Position numbers and translations under genes: made by a program. From the NCBI GenBank assembly GCA_016218815.1, contig JACRCX010000054.1, forward strand, positions 1 to 64,000: a DNA stretch of 64,000 nucleotides. Reading direction: 5' to 3'. Position 1 is the first letter of the stretch, and every line of letters begins with the position of its first letter. This DNA comes from Deltaproteobacteria bacterium (lineage in GTDB: Bacteria; Myxococcota_A; Polyangia; DRWM01; JAAZOP01). Below are positions 12,497 to 23,288 of the stretch, in pieces. The notes beneath the pieces were generated by a model, which was given only the letters and a program-made list of their open reading frames with translations, had not been told where the DNA came from and ran no database searches.

Positions 12497-13801
12497 GTGT
12501 CGAAACCGGGAGCGCCGGCGGATGTGGTGATTCTCGGAGCGGGGCTTGCGGGCCTCGCCGCCGCCACGGGTCTGCGGTCCGGCTACCGGCTGCTCGAGGC
12601 GTCGTCGCGGGTGGGCGGGCTGTGCACGACGACGGCCGACGAGGGCTTCCGCTTCGACGTCACGGGCCACCTGTTCCACTCGCGCGACCCGAAGATCCGG
12701 GGCTGGATCGAGTCGATGCTCGGGCCGCGGCTGCTGCGGATCGAGCGTCGCTCGCGCATCTTCTCGCACGGCGTATACACGCGGTTCCCGTTCCAGGCGA
12801 ACACGTTCGGCCTGCCGCCGGCGGTGGCCTTCGACTGCCTGAAGGGGTTCTTCGAGGCGTGGGACCGCCGCACCACGCACGCCACACCGCCGCGCGACTT
12901 CGACGACTTCATCCGACGCTACTTCGGCGACGGGATCGCCCGCCATTTCATGGTGCCGTACAACACGAAGCTGTGGGGCGTGGCGCCGAAGGAGATGTCG
13001 TCGGCCTGGACCGACCGTTTCGTGCCCAAGCCGTCGCGCGACGACGTGGTGGCGGGTGCGGTGGGCCTCAACGACCGGGAGCTGGGCTACAACGCGACGT
13101 TCCTCTACCCGCGAGGAGGCATCGGCGAGCTGCCCGATGCGATCCACCGCCGGCTGGCGGTGCCGGCGGAGCTGGCAGCGGAGGCACGGGGGGTCGACGT
13201 CCGTCGCCGGATCGTCTGGACGAACGGGGGCGCCGTCCCGTACCGGCGGCTGATCTCGACCGTGCCGCTGCAGCGGCTGGGCTTCCTGCTGCGCGGGGCG
13301 CCGGCGTGGGTCGTGCGGGCGGCGTCCCGGCTGCGCTGCACCAGCCTGGCGTACCTGGACGTGGCGCTCGAGCGCCGGCCGGGCAACGACTACCACTGGT
13401 CGTACGTGCCGGAGGAGCGCTATCCGTTCTACCGCGTGGGGGCGTACTCCAATTTTTCGGCGGCGCTGGCGCCGCGCGGGAAGGGCTCGCTGTACGTGGA
13501 GCTGGCCTCGCGGCGGCCGTTCCGGCGGTCGCACCTGCCGGCGGTCGTGCGGGGATTGCGGGAGCTGGGCCTCATCCGCCGCGAGGGGGACATCCGGTTC
13601 GTGCGGCCCCGGCGGGTCCCGTTCGCGTACGTCGTCTACGATCACGCCTGGGAGCGGGCGCGCGCGCGGCTGCACGCCTTCCTGGCGGAGAACGGCATCC
13701 TGTCCTGCGGCCGCTACGGCGCGTGGGAGTACTCGGCGATGGAGGACGCGCTGCTCGCGGGTCGCGACGCGGCGCGCTGGGCGAAGGAGGGCGAGGAATG
13801 A
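12497..13801 (+). CDS. FAD-dependent oxidoreductase, amine-oxidase/UDP-galactopyranose-mutase-like
   Basis: A 434-residue protein. An N-terminal dinucleotide-binding motif VVILGAGLAGLAAATGL and the second FAD motif LLEASSRVGGLCTT identify the flavin fold. GHLFHSRDPKIRGWIESML, VPYNTKLWGVAPKEMSSAW and LYPRGGIGELPDAI resemble flavoproteins of the protoporphyrinogen-oxidase / UGM-like group often found in polysaccharide clusters. It is first in an operon with a glycosyltransferase, a deacetylase and an epimerase, so a role in making or modifying a sugar or isoprenoid-linked glycan is the best inference. It starts at GTG directly after a promoter. It overlaps the next gene by 4 bases (ATGA). Confidence 0.82.
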   Translation: MSKPGAPADVVILGAGLAGLAAATGLRSGYRLLEASSRVGGLCTTTADEGFRFDVTGHLFHSRDPKIRGWIESMLGPRLLRIERRSRIFSHGVYTRFPFQANTFGLPPAVAFDCLKGFFEAWDRRTTHATPPRDFDDFIRRYFGDGIARHFMVPYNTKLWGVAPKEMSSAWTDRFVPKPSRDDVVAGAVGLNDRELGYNATFLYPRGGIGELPDAIHRRLAVPAELAAEARGVDVRRRIVWTNGGAVPYRRLISTVPLQRLGFLLRGAPAWVVRAASRLRCTSLAYLDVALERRPGNDYHWSYVPEERYPFYRVGAYSNFSAALAPRGKGSLYVELASRRPFRRSHLPAVVRGLRELGLIRREGDIRFVRPRRVPFAYVVYDHAWERARARLHAFLAENGILSCGRYGAWEYSAMEDALLAGRDAARWAKEGEE

Positions 13802-14526
13802 ACGAGCAGCAGGCGAGTCCGACGCCCCGGCTGTCGGTGGTGATTCCGGTCTTCAACGAGGAGGCGATCCTCCGTTCCGCGATCGTCGACCTCATCGCGC
13901 GGCTGGACGAGACGAAGATCCCGTACGAGATCCTGATCGCGGAGAACGGCTCGCGCGACGGCACGGTGGCGATGGCGGCGGAGCTGGCCAAGCGCCATCC
14001 GCAGGTGCTGTACTCCAGCCTGGGCGAGCCCAACTACGGCAAGGCGCTGCGGCAGGGGATCCTGCGCGCGCGGGGCGAGTTCGTGATCTGCGAGGAGATC
14101 GACCTGTGCGACTCGGAGTTCCACCGCCGCGCCCTGGAGATCCTGGAGACCGGCGGCGCGGAGCTGGTCATCGGCTCGAAGCTGCTCGAGGGCGCCGAGG
14201 ACAAGCGGCCGTTCATGCGGCACCTGGGCAGCATCGTGATCAACCAGATGCTGCGCGTGTCGCTGGGCTTCAAGGGCACCGACACGCACGGCCTCAAGGC
14301 CTTCCGCCGCCTCGCGCTGCTCGACGTCGTCCACGCCTGCCTGGCCGACCGCGATCTGTTCGCCAGCGAGCTGGTGATCCGGGCGGATCGGTCGGGGATC
14401 CGCAAGGTCGAGATCCCGATCCGCGTCATCGAGAAGCGGACTCCGTCGATCAACCTCTTCCGCCGCGTGCCGAACGTGATGAGCAACCTGGCGAAGCTGT
14501 TCTACGCCATCCGCATCCGGGGCTAG
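13798..14526 (+). CDS. family 2 glycosyltransferase (dolichyl-phosphate-mannose-synthase-like)
   Basis: A 242-residue soluble protein without membrane segments. It opens with LSVVIPVFNEEAILRSAIVDLI and IPYEILIAENGSRDGT, the nucleotide-sugar binding half of GT2 enzymes. Where most members have a DxD-like motif it has VICEEIDLCDSEF. Later segments GSKLLEGAEDKRPFMRHLGS, GFKGTDTHGLKAFRR and IPIRVIEKRTPSINLFRRV match the polyprenyl-phosphate glycosyltransferase subgroup. It probably transfers a sugar to a lipid or polyprenyl-phosphate acceptor at the inner membrane. It is translationally coupled to the preceding flavoprotein gene through an ATGA overlap. Confidence 0.88.
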   Translation: MNEQQASPTPRLSVVIPVFNEEAILRSAIVDLIARLDETKIPYEILIAENGSRDGTVAMAAELAKRHPQVLYSSLGEPNYGKALRQGILRARGEFVICEEIDLCDSEFHRRALEILETGGAELVIGSKLLEGAEDKRPFMRHLGSIVINQMLRVSLGFKGTDTHGLKAFRRLALLDVVHACLADRDLFASELVIRADRSGIRKVEIPIRVIEKRTPSINLFRRVPNVMSNLAKLFYAIRIRG

Positions 14527-14541
14527 GGGGAAGGGACAGGC

Positions 14542-15507
14542 ATGCGACCGAGTCGGCGGCTGGTGGCGTTGACGGTCGACCTGGACGAGCTCGACTGCTA
14601 CCGGGCGATCCACGGGCTGGCGCCGGGGGGCGGCGAGGCGCCCATCTACGACCGGGGAGTGCCGCGCTTCGGCGAGCTGTTCGCGCGGGAGGGCGTGCGC
14701 GGGACGTTCTTCGCCGTCGGAAGGGACGCGCAGCGGCCGGAGCGGGCGGTACGGCTGCGGGAGCTGGCCGGCGCCGGGCACGAGCTCGCCAACCACTCGC
14801 TGTCGCACTACTACGACCTGGTGCGGCGGCCGCCGTCGGTGCTGGTGGCCGAGGTGTCCGGGGGGCGGGCGGCGATCCAGGACGCGGTGGGCGTGGCGGC
14901 CGTGGGGTTCCGCGCGCCTGGCTATACGCTGTCGGCCGAGCTGGTCGACGTGCTGGGCGACCTGGGCGTCGCGTACGACTCGTCGGTCCTCCCCTCGCCC
15001 GCGTATTTCGCGGCGCGGGCCGCGGCGATCGTGATCAAGGCGCTGCGCGGCCGGCGCAGCCGCTCGCTGTTCGCCGGTTTCGAGCTCAGCCTCGCGCCGC
15101 GCCGCCCGTACGTGCTTTCGTGGCCCCCGTTCGTGCGCGGGACCGAGCGGGTGGGCGACCGGGGCGGCGGGCTGCGCGAGCTGCCGATCGCGACGATCCC
15201 CTGGGCCCGCGTGCCCGTCCTGGGGACGACGATCGTCCTGGCCGGCGCCGCCAACGCGGTGCGCCTCTGCCGGCTGCTCTCGGGCGACTTCTTCGTCAAC
15301 CTCGAGCTGCACGGCATCGACCTTTGCGCACCGGACGACCCCGGCGTGGCCGCGCTGGGTCACGCCCAGCCCGACGCGCGCGTGCCGCTGTCGCGCAAGA
15401 CGACCGCGATCGAAGCGGTGATCCGGCACTTCCGCGGCGAGGGGGCCGAGTTCGTCACGCTGGCCGAGGCGGCCGAGCTGGCGTTCCAGAAGCCCCTCAA
15501 GGGTTGA
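14542..15507 (+). CDS. polysaccharide deacetylase (NodB homology)
   Basis: A 321-residue protein with the NodB fold. The catalytic/metal motif 1 is LTVDLDELDCY near residue 10. Motif 2, the zinc site, is HELANHSLSH near residue 76. GFRAPGYTLSAELVDVLGDLGVAYDSSVLPS is motif 3, and FVNLELHGIDL is late in the barrel. It removes acetyl or formyl groups from a polysaccharide or lipid-linked sugar. There is no clear signal peptide, so it may act on a cytoplasmic precursor, as ArnD-type enzymes do on the inner membrane. It lies 15 bases after the GT2 gene, in the same operon. Confidence 0.9.
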   Translation: MRPSRRLVALTVDLDELDCYRAIHGLAPGGGEAPIYDRGVPRFGELFAREGVRGTFFAVGRDAQRPERAVRLRELAGAGHELANHSLSHYYDLVRRPPSVLVAEVSGGRAAIQDAVGVAAVGFRAPGYTLSAELVDVLGDLGVAYDSSVLPSPAYFAARAAAIVIKALRGRRSRSLFAGFELSLAPRRPYVLSWPPFVRGTERVGDRGGGLRELPIATIPWARVPVLGTTIVLAGAANAVRLCRLLSGDFFVNLELHGIDLCAPDDPGVAALGHAQPDARVPLSRKTTAIEAVIRHFRGEGAEFVTLAEAAELAFQKPLKG

Positions 15508-15553
15508 CCCCGGTCCGTAGCCAACCGTGTGCCGCTGTGCTAAGCACGGCGGC

Positions 15554-16513
15554 ATGCGCGTCGTCGTCACCGGCGGTGCCGGATTCATCGGCTCGCACTT
15601 GGCCGAGCGGCTCGTGGCGCGGGGGCACGAGGTCGTCATCTACGATTCGTTCGCCAAGCAGTACGCGGAGGCGATCAAGCGCCGCAACGTGGCCGCGGCG
15701 CTGGCGCTGCCGGGCTGCACGCTGATCGAGGGCGACATCCTGGAGGCGCAGCGCCTGGACTCGGCCTTCTCCGGCCACGCGATCGACGTCGTGGTCCATC
15801 TGGCCGCGTCGATCGGTACGCCGGCGTCGGGCGCCGTGAAGCCGATCGTCGAGGCCAATGTCCTGGGCACGCACAACGCGCTCGACGCCTGCCGCAGGCA
15901 CAACGTCGGGCGGTTCGTGCTGGTGTCGTCCTCCGTCGTCTACGGCTCGGGCCTCTCCGGGCCCTGCCGGGAGCTCGACCCGACCGATCGGCAGCTCAGC
16001 GTCTACGCGGCGACGAAGAAGATGGCGGAGACGCTGGCCTGGCTCGCGCACCACCAGCACGGGCTGAACGTCTGGGTCGTGCGGCCGTTTTCCGTGTACG
16101 GCCCCCGGCAGAGGCCGGATCAGGCGCTCTACCGCTGCGCGCGGTCGGTGATGGCGGGCGAGGCGGCCGAGCTTCCGGGGGACGGCTCGGCGACGCTCGA
16201 CGCGATCTACGTCGACGACACGGTCGAGGCGATCGCCCTGGCGACGGAGGCGGTGCGGGGGCACGAGGTGTTGAACGTCGGCACGGGCCGGGGCACGACG
16301 ATGCGGGAGCTGGTCGCGCGCCTGGCCGCGGTGCTGGGGGCCCAGGCCGAGCTGCGTGCCGGTCCGCCGGACCCGGCGCTGCCGGCGCATTCGGTCGCCG
16401 ACACGGAAACCGCCCAGCGGCTGCTCGGCTGGCGGGCCGCGATCGACCTCGACGAGGGGTTGCGGCGTTTCGCGAACTGGGTGCGGGCCGAGGAGTTCGC
16501 CGACGAGGCGTAG
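15554..16513 (+). CDS. NAD-dependent sugar epimerase/dehydratase
   Basis: A 319-residue extended short-chain dehydrogenase. The Rossmann motif is VVVTGGAGFIGSHLAERL, followed by VVHLAASIGTPASGAVKPIVEANVLGTHNALDA, a Ser region (LVSSSVVYGSG) and the catalytic YAATK. VWVVRPFSVYGPRQRPD and the C-terminal substrate domain fit UDP-glucose/UDP-glucuronate 4-epimerases and relatives; the exact sugar cannot be told. It is the fourth gene of the glycan operon. A TAAGCA hexamer (15541-15546) with TAGCCA 17 bases upstream lies just before the ATG, so an internal leaderless promoter is possible. Confidence 0.88.
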   Translation: MRVVVTGGAGFIGSHLAERLVARGHEVVIYDSFAKQYAEAIKRRNVAAALALPGCTLIEGDILEAQRLDSAFSGHAIDVVVHLAASIGTPASGAVKPIVEANVLGTHNALDACRRHNVGRFVLVSSSVVYGSGLSGPCRELDPTDRQLSVYAATKKMAETLAWLAHHQHGLNVWVVRPFSVYGPRQRPDQALYRCARSVMAGEAAELPGDGSATLDAIYVDDTVEAIALATEAVRGHEVLNVGTGRGTTMRELVARLAAVLGAQAELRAGPPDPALPAHSVADTETAQRLLGWRAAIDLDEGLRRFANWVRAEEFADEA

Positions 16514-16525
16514 GGGGCGCGCACC

Positions 16526-18445
16526 TTGAGCGTCACGGAAGTCGTGCGGGGCGGAGCATTGCGGCGCTACGGCGACGTGGTGCTGGCGGCGATCGTCGTC
16601 GCGGTCGTCGCGATGATGATCCTGCCGCTGCCGACGCCGCTGCTGGACATCCTGCTGGCGACGAACATCTCCGTGGCGGTCCTGATCCTGCTGGTCACGC
16701 TGTACGTCTCGGACGCGCTGCGCATCGCCTCCTTCCCGACGATTCTGCTGCTCACGACGCTGTTCCGGCTGGCCCTGAACGTCTCCTCCACACGGTTGAT
16801 CCTGGGGCAGGCGTACGCGGGCGAAGTGATCAACGCCTTCGGCGACTTCGTGGTGGCGGGCAACGTCGCAGTCGGCGCGGTGATCTTCCTCATCCTGACC
16901 CTCATCCAGTTCGTGGTCATCGCCAAAGGGGCGGAGCGGGTGGCGGAGGTCGCGGCGCGGTTCACCCTGGACGCGATGCCCGGCAAGCAGATGAGCATCG
17001 ACGCCGACCTTCGCGCCGGGCTGGTGACGGCCGACGAAGCGCGGGCGCGGCGGGCGACGTTGCAGCGCGAAAGCCAGTTCTACGGGGCGATGGACGGCGC
17101 GATGAAGTTCGTCAAGGGGGACGCCATCGCGGGGATCGCGATCACGCTGGTCAACATCGTCGCCGGGTTGGCCATCGGCGTCCTGCAGCTGGGGATGAGC
17201 GCGGGCGACGCGATCGGCACGTATGCCCTGCTGACGATCGGCGACGGGCTGGTGTCGCAGATCCCCGCGCTGCTCCTGTCGACGGCGGCCGGGTTCATCG
17301 TGACGCGCGTGGTCGCCGAGGAGCCGGGGGGGAACCTGGGGGCCGACATCGGCCTGCAGATCGTGGGCCAGCCCAAGGCGTTCCTCATCCTCTCCGCTCT
17401 GCTGCTCGGCCTGGCCCTGGTTCCCGGCCTGCCGTTCGGTCCCTTCATCGTGCTCGCCCTCTTCGCCGGGCTCGCCGGCTGGCGACTCCGCGTGGGAGCG
17501 CGACCGGGGCGGGCGGAGCGCGCGAGGACGGCGGAGGAACGCGCCGCCGGGCCGCCCGCGGTGGTGCCCGCGGCCCTGGAGCTCGGCGTCGAGCTGGTCG
17601 CGCGGTTCGCCGCGGGCACGGCCGACGGCGAGCGGCTGGGGTCGGCGCTGCGGGCGGTGCGCGAGGAGCTGACCGCGGAGACGGGGGTGCCGCTGCCGGC
17701 GACGGTCGTGCGGCCCGGGGCGGGGCTGCCGCCCGCGGGGTACCGCCTCGCGCTGTTCGAGGTCCCGTTCGGGCGGGGGGAGGCCGGCGCCGGAGAGGGG
17801 GCCGAGGCGCTGGCGGAGCGCGTGCGGGGCGTGCTGCGGCGCCAGGCGGCGCAATTCCTGGGGCACCAGGAGGTGCAGGACCTGCTCGACCGCCTGGAGG
17901 AGACGGCGCCGGCGCTGGTCCGGGCGGTGACGCCGAAGCCGGTGCCGCTGGAGCGGCTGGTCGCGGTGCTCAAGATCCTGGTCGAGGAGGGGGTCCCGAT
18001 CCGGGACCTGCGCCGGGTGCTGGAGTCGACGGTGTCGCACGCCGCGGAGAAGGACCCCTACGTGCTGGCCGAAAGGATCCGGGCGGACGGGAAGCGCGCG
18101 CTGACGGCGACGTTGACGGGCGACGCGCCGGCGTTGCGGGTGGTGCTGGTGGCGCCGGAGGTCGAGGACGTGCTGCGGGACGCGATCAAGGACCTGGGGG
18201 ACGGCCCGCGGATGCTGATCGACCCGGAGACGGCGGAGGCGGTGATCCGCGCGGCGAAGGCGGCGGTGGATGCGCTGCCCGGCGACGGCCGGCCGCGGGT
18301 GGTGTTGACGCAGCCGGAGATCCGGCGGCACCTCTGGCGGCTGCTCGACCTGGACGTCCCGGACGTCCGGGTGGTCTCGTTCCGCGAGCTGGACCCCGGC
18401 GTGCGCCTGGAGCGTGCGGGCGTGATCGCCGTGGGTGGGACGTAG
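16526..18445 (+). CDS. type III export gate protein, FlhA/SctV family (orphan)
   Basis: A 639-residue membrane protein, slightly shorter than the usual 680-700. The N-terminal half has about eight membrane segments and the family signature between them: FRLALNVSSTRLIL, FVVIAKGAERVAEVAARFTLDAMPGKQMSIDADLRAG and FYGAMDGAMKFVKGDAIAGI. The last is closer to non-flagellar SctV than to FlhA. The C-terminal cytoplasmic domain ends with RVVLTQPEIRRHLWRLL and VSFRELDPGV. Such proteins form the nonameric gate of flagellar or virulence-type export. No other flagellar or type III gene is in the window; it sits 12 bases after the epimerase. It starts at TTG with AGGGGG 8 bases upstream. Confidence 0.93.
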   Translation: MSVTEVVRGGALRRYGDVVLAAIVVAVVAMMILPLPTPLLDILLATNISVAVLILLVTLYVSDALRIASFPTILLLTTLFRLALNVSSTRLILGQAYAGEVINAFGDFVVAGNVAVGAVIFLILTLIQFVVIAKGAERVAEVAARFTLDAMPGKQMSIDADLRAGLVTADEARARRATLQRESQFYGAMDGAMKFVKGDAIAGIAITLVNIVAGLAIGVLQLGMSAGDAIGTYALLTIGDGLVSQIPALLLSTAAGFIVTRVVAEEPGGNLGADIGLQIVGQPKAFLILSALLLGLALVPGLPFGPFIVLALFAGLAGWRLRVGARPGRAERARTAEERAAGPPAVVPAALELGVELVARFAAGTADGERLGSALRAVREELTAETGVPLPATVVRPGAGLPPAGYRLALFEVPFGRGEAGAGEGAEALAERVRGVLRRQAAQFLGHQEVQDLLDRLEETAPALVRAVTPKPVPLERLVAVLKILVEEGVPIRDLRRVLESTVSHAAEKDPYVLAERIRADGKRALTATLTGDAPALRVVLVAPEVEDVLRDAIKDLGDGPRMLIDPETAEAVIRAAKAAVDALPGDGRPRVVLTQPEIRRHLWRLLDLDVPDVRVVSFRELDPGVRLERAGVIAVGGT

Positions 18446-18450
18446 GCTGT

Positions 18451-18466
18451 CGCCCGAAACCGGGCG
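18451..18466 (+). other. short GC hairpin after the export-gate gene
   Basis: CGCCCG and CGGGCG form a 6-bp stem around the loop AAAC, 5 bases after the stop codon of the FlhA/SctV gene. No T-run follows, so it is only a weak candidate for a transcript end. Confidence 0.3.
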
Positions 18467-18526
18467 CTGCGGCGGCGCTTCCCCATCGGATGAGCGACGG
18501 AACGGCGCCGGCGGGAGGTCGTGCTC

Positions 18527-19564
18527 ATGTACCAGACGGAGAGGGTGCTGCGGCGGCCGTTGCGCGTGCGCTATCCGGCGGCGGGAGCGCGCATCGTGCT
18601 GCGCACGGAGCTGGACTGGGATCGCGACCTCGAGCCCGCGTCGGTCTCCGACGACGGCACGTGCTTCACCTTCGCGCTCGAGGCGCGCCGGCCTTTCCTG
18701 CGCTTCAAGCCCTGCCTGCGGCGTGGCGCCGAGCTCCACTGGGCGGCAGGCCACGACATGCTCGTGATGATGACGCACCAGGGCGGTCGCGACGTGTACC
18801 CGGGCTTCTTCACGCCCGCGACGGGGGCCTTCACGCCGCTGCTCGAGATCGAGTCGGCCATCCTGGGCCGCAGCCACAAGGTGCGCGTCTACCTGCCCTC
18901 CGGTTACGACGAGAACCCGCTGCAGCGCCACCCCGTGCTGTACATGCAGGACGGCAAGAACCTTTTCTTCCCCGAGGAAGCCTTCGGCGGCCGCGAATGG
19001 CAGGTCGACGAGTCGCTCGCGCTGCTCGACGGCATGAACGCCCTCGACGAGCTCCTGGTCGTCGGGATCCACTCGGGCGATCGCATGCTCGACTACACGA
19101 AGCCCGGCTACGAGCCGTACGGGCGCTCGGTGGTCGAGGAGCTCAAGCCCGAGATCGACCGCCGGTTCCGCGTGCGCCCCGGGCGCGGCGACACCGGAGT
19201 GATGGGCTCGTCGCTCGGCGGCGTCGTGTCGTTCTACATGGCCTGGCAGTGGCCCGAGGTCTTCGGCAACGCGGCCTGCCTCTCGAGCACGTTCTCGCAC
19301 CGGGACGATCTCGTCGAGCGCGTGCTCTCGGAGCCGAGGCGCCCCTGCAAGTTCTATCTCGACAGCGGCTGGCCGGGCGACAACTTCGAGACCACGCTGG
19401 CCATGGCGCTCGCCCTGAGCCACGCGGGCTACGAGTACGGGCGCGACTTCCTGCACCTCGCCTTCCCGCTGGCCGGGCACGACGAGGGCGCGTGGGCCGA
19501 GCGGCTGCACGTGCCGCTGCAGCTCTTCTACGGGCGGCTCGGCACGGCGGCCCGGAGCGACTGA
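18527..19564 (+). CDS. esterase-D-type alpha/beta hydrolase
   Basis: A 345-residue protein. The C-terminal two thirds are an esterase fold: KVRVYLPSGYDENPLQRHPVLYMQDGKNLF, LDELLVVGIHSGDRMLDYT, the nucleophile elbow GVMGSSLGGVVSFYM (GxSxG) and a late LAGHDEGAW that supplies the His. The N-terminal 100 residues (RVRYPAAGARIVLRTELDWDRD, LRRGAELHWAAGHD) form a small beta domain like the carbohydrate-binding or Ig-like domains that precede such esterases. The likely substrates are acyl or feruloyl esters, or enterobactin-type esters; it cannot be narrowed. No signal peptide. ATG 18527 is chosen over GTG 18521 because GGGAGG (18513-18518) is 8 bases before the ATG. Confidence 0.82.
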   Translation: MYQTERVLRRPLRVRYPAAGARIVLRTELDWDRDLEPASVSDDGTCFTFALEARRPFLRFKPCLRRGAELHWAAGHDMLVMMTHQGGRDVYPGFFTPATGAFTPLLEIESAILGRSHKVRVYLPSGYDENPLQRHPVLYMQDGKNLFFPEEAFGGREWQVDESLALLDGMNALDELLVVGIHSGDRMLDYTKPGYEPYGRSVVEELKPEIDRRFRVRPGRGDTGVMGSSLGGVVSFYMAWQWPEVFGNAACLSSTFSHRDDLVERVLSEPRRPCKFYLDSGWPGDNFETTLAMALALSHAGYEYGRDFLHLAFPLAGHDEGAWAERLHVPLQLFYGRLGTAARSD

Positions 19565-19732
19565 CGCGAGGCGACGCCGTCCTTTTCCTGAACGGCAATT
19601 CATTTTCTTGCTTGACTTCGGCCCGCCGACTTGCGGGAATTGGCGCGGGCGAGCGCGGGGGCGTTCCCACCGCCGGCGGGTCGCGACGGCCCGGCCGGGC
19701 GGCGGCGCGTCCGCCGGCCGAAGGAGGCGACG

Positions 19733-21577
<1,845 letters not shown>

Positions 21578-21688
21578 CGCGGCCGAAGGCCGCCAGCGGC
21601 GGCCCACGGCCCCGCGGGGTCGGGGGGCGGGGGTCGGGGGCGGGCACATCGGGCGGAGGGGCCGGGGGGCGGCGAAGGGCGGGGATTC

Positions 21689-22600
21689 GTGACGGACCCT
21701 CGAGATGATCGGGGTCGGGAGCTCCCGTCGACTCCAGCGCTGCCAGGCAGTCCGCGGCAGCCGCCGGGCGGGCCAGGTGCGACTCCTTCGGCGCCCCCCT
21801 TCTCCTGGAAGCGCGGCATCCTTCACGCGGCGATCGGCTTGGGTGTGGTCGTGCTGGCCGGCGCGTTGCTGGCCGTCACGGTGCGGCCGGTCTCGCCGTA
21901 CCGCTTCGGCGAGGGCGTCGGCCGGCTGGCGTGCTTCGCCGCGCTGGCCGGGCTGGGCGCGTCGTGGTTCTTCCAGCGCGGCAGGCGGTTGGGCGGCTGG
22001 CTGGTGGTCGGCGGGTTCGCGGCGCTGGTCGGCGGTGCCGTCGTCGCCGTGCTGGCGACGACGCCGGATCGGGCGACGCGCCCGGAGCGGCTGGGCGCCT
22101 CCGATGTCGCGCCGCTGGTGTCGTCGTCCGAGGACGGACGGAGCATCCTGGCGCACCCGTCGCTCGGGTTCCGCTTCCCCCACCCGGGTGCCGACTTCGC
22201 GCCGCTCGACGAGGCCGAGTTGCAACGTCTGGCGCGGGGGTTCGCCGATCCCGGGATGCACATCTGGGGCTGGTTCGATCAGGCCTCCGGTTCGATTCTG
22301 CTCGTCGGGCTGCTCAAAGGGATGGCGACGGAGCGGGACCTGCGTTCGTTCCAGGACGGCGTGGCGCAGGCGTTCGGCGAGACGCCCGGGTCGAGTCTGG
22401 CGGTGGACCGTGTGGGGAACACGCCGGAGGGGATCGAGGGCGAGTTGCGGGGGGGGATGCCGGACGGGTCGTTCGTCGCGGCACGCAGCCGGATCGCACG
22501 GTTGCCGCCGGCCGGCCGGAGCTACCTGCTGGCGCTGTTCGCCTTCACCGCCGACCAGGGCGCGCTGGATTTCGTGCTGGAGGGGTTGCGCGTGCGGTGA
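21689..22600 (+). CDS. membrane protein of unknown function
   Basis: A 303-residue protein. A Pro/Gly-rich cytoplasmic N-terminus of about 40 residues is followed by three predicted membrane helices (ILHAAIGLGVVVLAGALLAV; RLACFAALAGLGASWFF; GWLVVGGFAALVGGAVVAVL), then a soluble domain of about 180 residues beginning near GRSILAHPSLGFRFPHPGADF and ending ADQGALDFVLEGLRV. The soluble part has the look of a small alpha/beta sensor-like domain, but no family is recognised. It starts at GTG, 111 bases after the acyl-CoA dehydrogenase, and faces the toxin-antitoxin genes tail to tail. Confidence 0.65.
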   Translation: MTDPRDDRGRELPSTPALPGSPRQPPGGPGATPSAPPFSWKRGILHAAIGLGVVVLAGALLAVTVRPVSPYRFGEGVGRLACFAALAGLGASWFFQRGRRLGGWLVVGGFAALVGGAVVAVLATTPDRATRPERLGASDVAPLVSSSEDGRSILAHPSLGFRFPHPGADFAPLDEAELQRLARGFADPGMHIWGWFDQASGSILLVGLLKGMATERDLRSFQDGVAQAFGETPGSSLAVDRVGNTPEGIEGELRGGMPDGSFVAARSRIARLPPAGRSYLLALFAFTADQGALDFVLEGLRVR

Positions 22601-22626
22601 CCCCGCGCGGTCGGCTTCACGCGGCC

Positions 22627-23037
22627 CTAGCGAAGCCACTCGAAGCGGATCTCTCCCTCGCGATCGATGGGATCGAATTCGGAATGGTCCGTCGTCTGGA
22701 GCACCGCTTCCAGGCGCTCGGCGAGGGCCAACGCAAACGCATCAGCCAGCGAAATGCGATGGCGTACCTTCCACCTGCCCACAGCGGCAAGGAAGGCGTC
22801 ATCCATGTCGCGGTGGACGACCAGTCCCATGCGGGCCACGGTCCCCCAGACCGTGTCCGCGCGCCGATCGTCGCCGGAACGCAGCGCATCGTAGAAGACC
22901 TCGCAGAGATTCACCGCGTGGATGGAGGCGTGCCCGCGCCGGATGCTCGCGGCGACTCGTCGCCATCCCTGCTCCGCCCGGAAGAACGCGATCAGGGCGC
23001 AGGCATCCAGCACGCGGGCGGGCGCCCGGCTCGTCAC
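22627..23037 (-). CDS. vapC: PIN-domain toxin, VapC-like
   Basis: A 136-residue protein starting at GTG. The acidic residues of a PIN nuclease are all visible: Asp in RVLDACALIAFF near residue 10, Glu in HAVNLCEVFYDAL, Asp in RHRISLADAFALALAE and a late Asp in LQTTDHSEFDPI. Such toxins cut RNA, often initiator tRNA or rRNA, when their antitoxin is lost. The start overlaps the stop of the upstream antitoxin gene by 4 bases (GTGA), the usual coupling in VapBC modules. The frame continues upstream but that part overlaps the antitoxin gene and lacks family sequence. Confidence 0.85.
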   Translation of the reverse strand: MTSRAPARVLDACALIAFFRAEQGWRRVAASIRRGHASIHAVNLCEVFYDALRSGDDRRADTVWGTVARMGLVVHRDMDDAFLAAVGRWKVRHRISLADAFALALAERLEAVLQTTDHSEFDPIDREGEIRFEWLR

Positions 23038-23288
23038 CCGCGCTCCTCCAGGAGCTTCTCCGATGCCTTCCGTGCCGCGAACTGCTCGCTCGTGCTCAAG
23101 ACGTCCCGCAGGCTCCCAGCGATCCGGTCGAGGTCGATTGCGGGCCGGGAGCGCAGCGGCCGGCGTCGCGGACGAGCGCGAAGGCAAGCGGCGAAGTCGA
23201 GCAACTCCCTTCGCTGTGCGGGCGTGAGTTGGCCGATCACTTCCGTGATGCGGGACTCGACCGAAGGCTCGCCGCTTCTCTCGCTCAT
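23034..23288 (-). CDS. vapB: VapB-like antitoxin (DUF2281-like)
   Basis: An 84-residue protein placed directly before the PIN toxin. The N-terminal half, ITEVIGQLTPAQRRELLDFAACLRAR, resembles the DUF2281-type antitoxin segment in which a short helix ends with LLDFxxxL. The basic middle (RPRRRPLRSRP) is followed by a toxin-wrapping tail, IDLDRIAGSLRDVLSTSEQFAARKASEKLLEERG. It should neutralise the toxin and repress its own promoter. The assignment rests mainly on size, position and the 4-base overlap. Confidence 0.75.
   Translation of the reverse strand: MSERSGEPSVESRITEVIGQLTPAQRRELLDFAACLRARPRRRPLRSRPAIDLDRIAGSLRDVLSTSEQFAARKASEKLLEERG

Noticed and set aside
15504-15540. TTGACC just before the epimerase gene as a -35 box
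   Set aside because: No -10-like hexamer lies 16-18 bases downstream of it; TAGCCA with TAAGCA fits the spacing better, though weakly.
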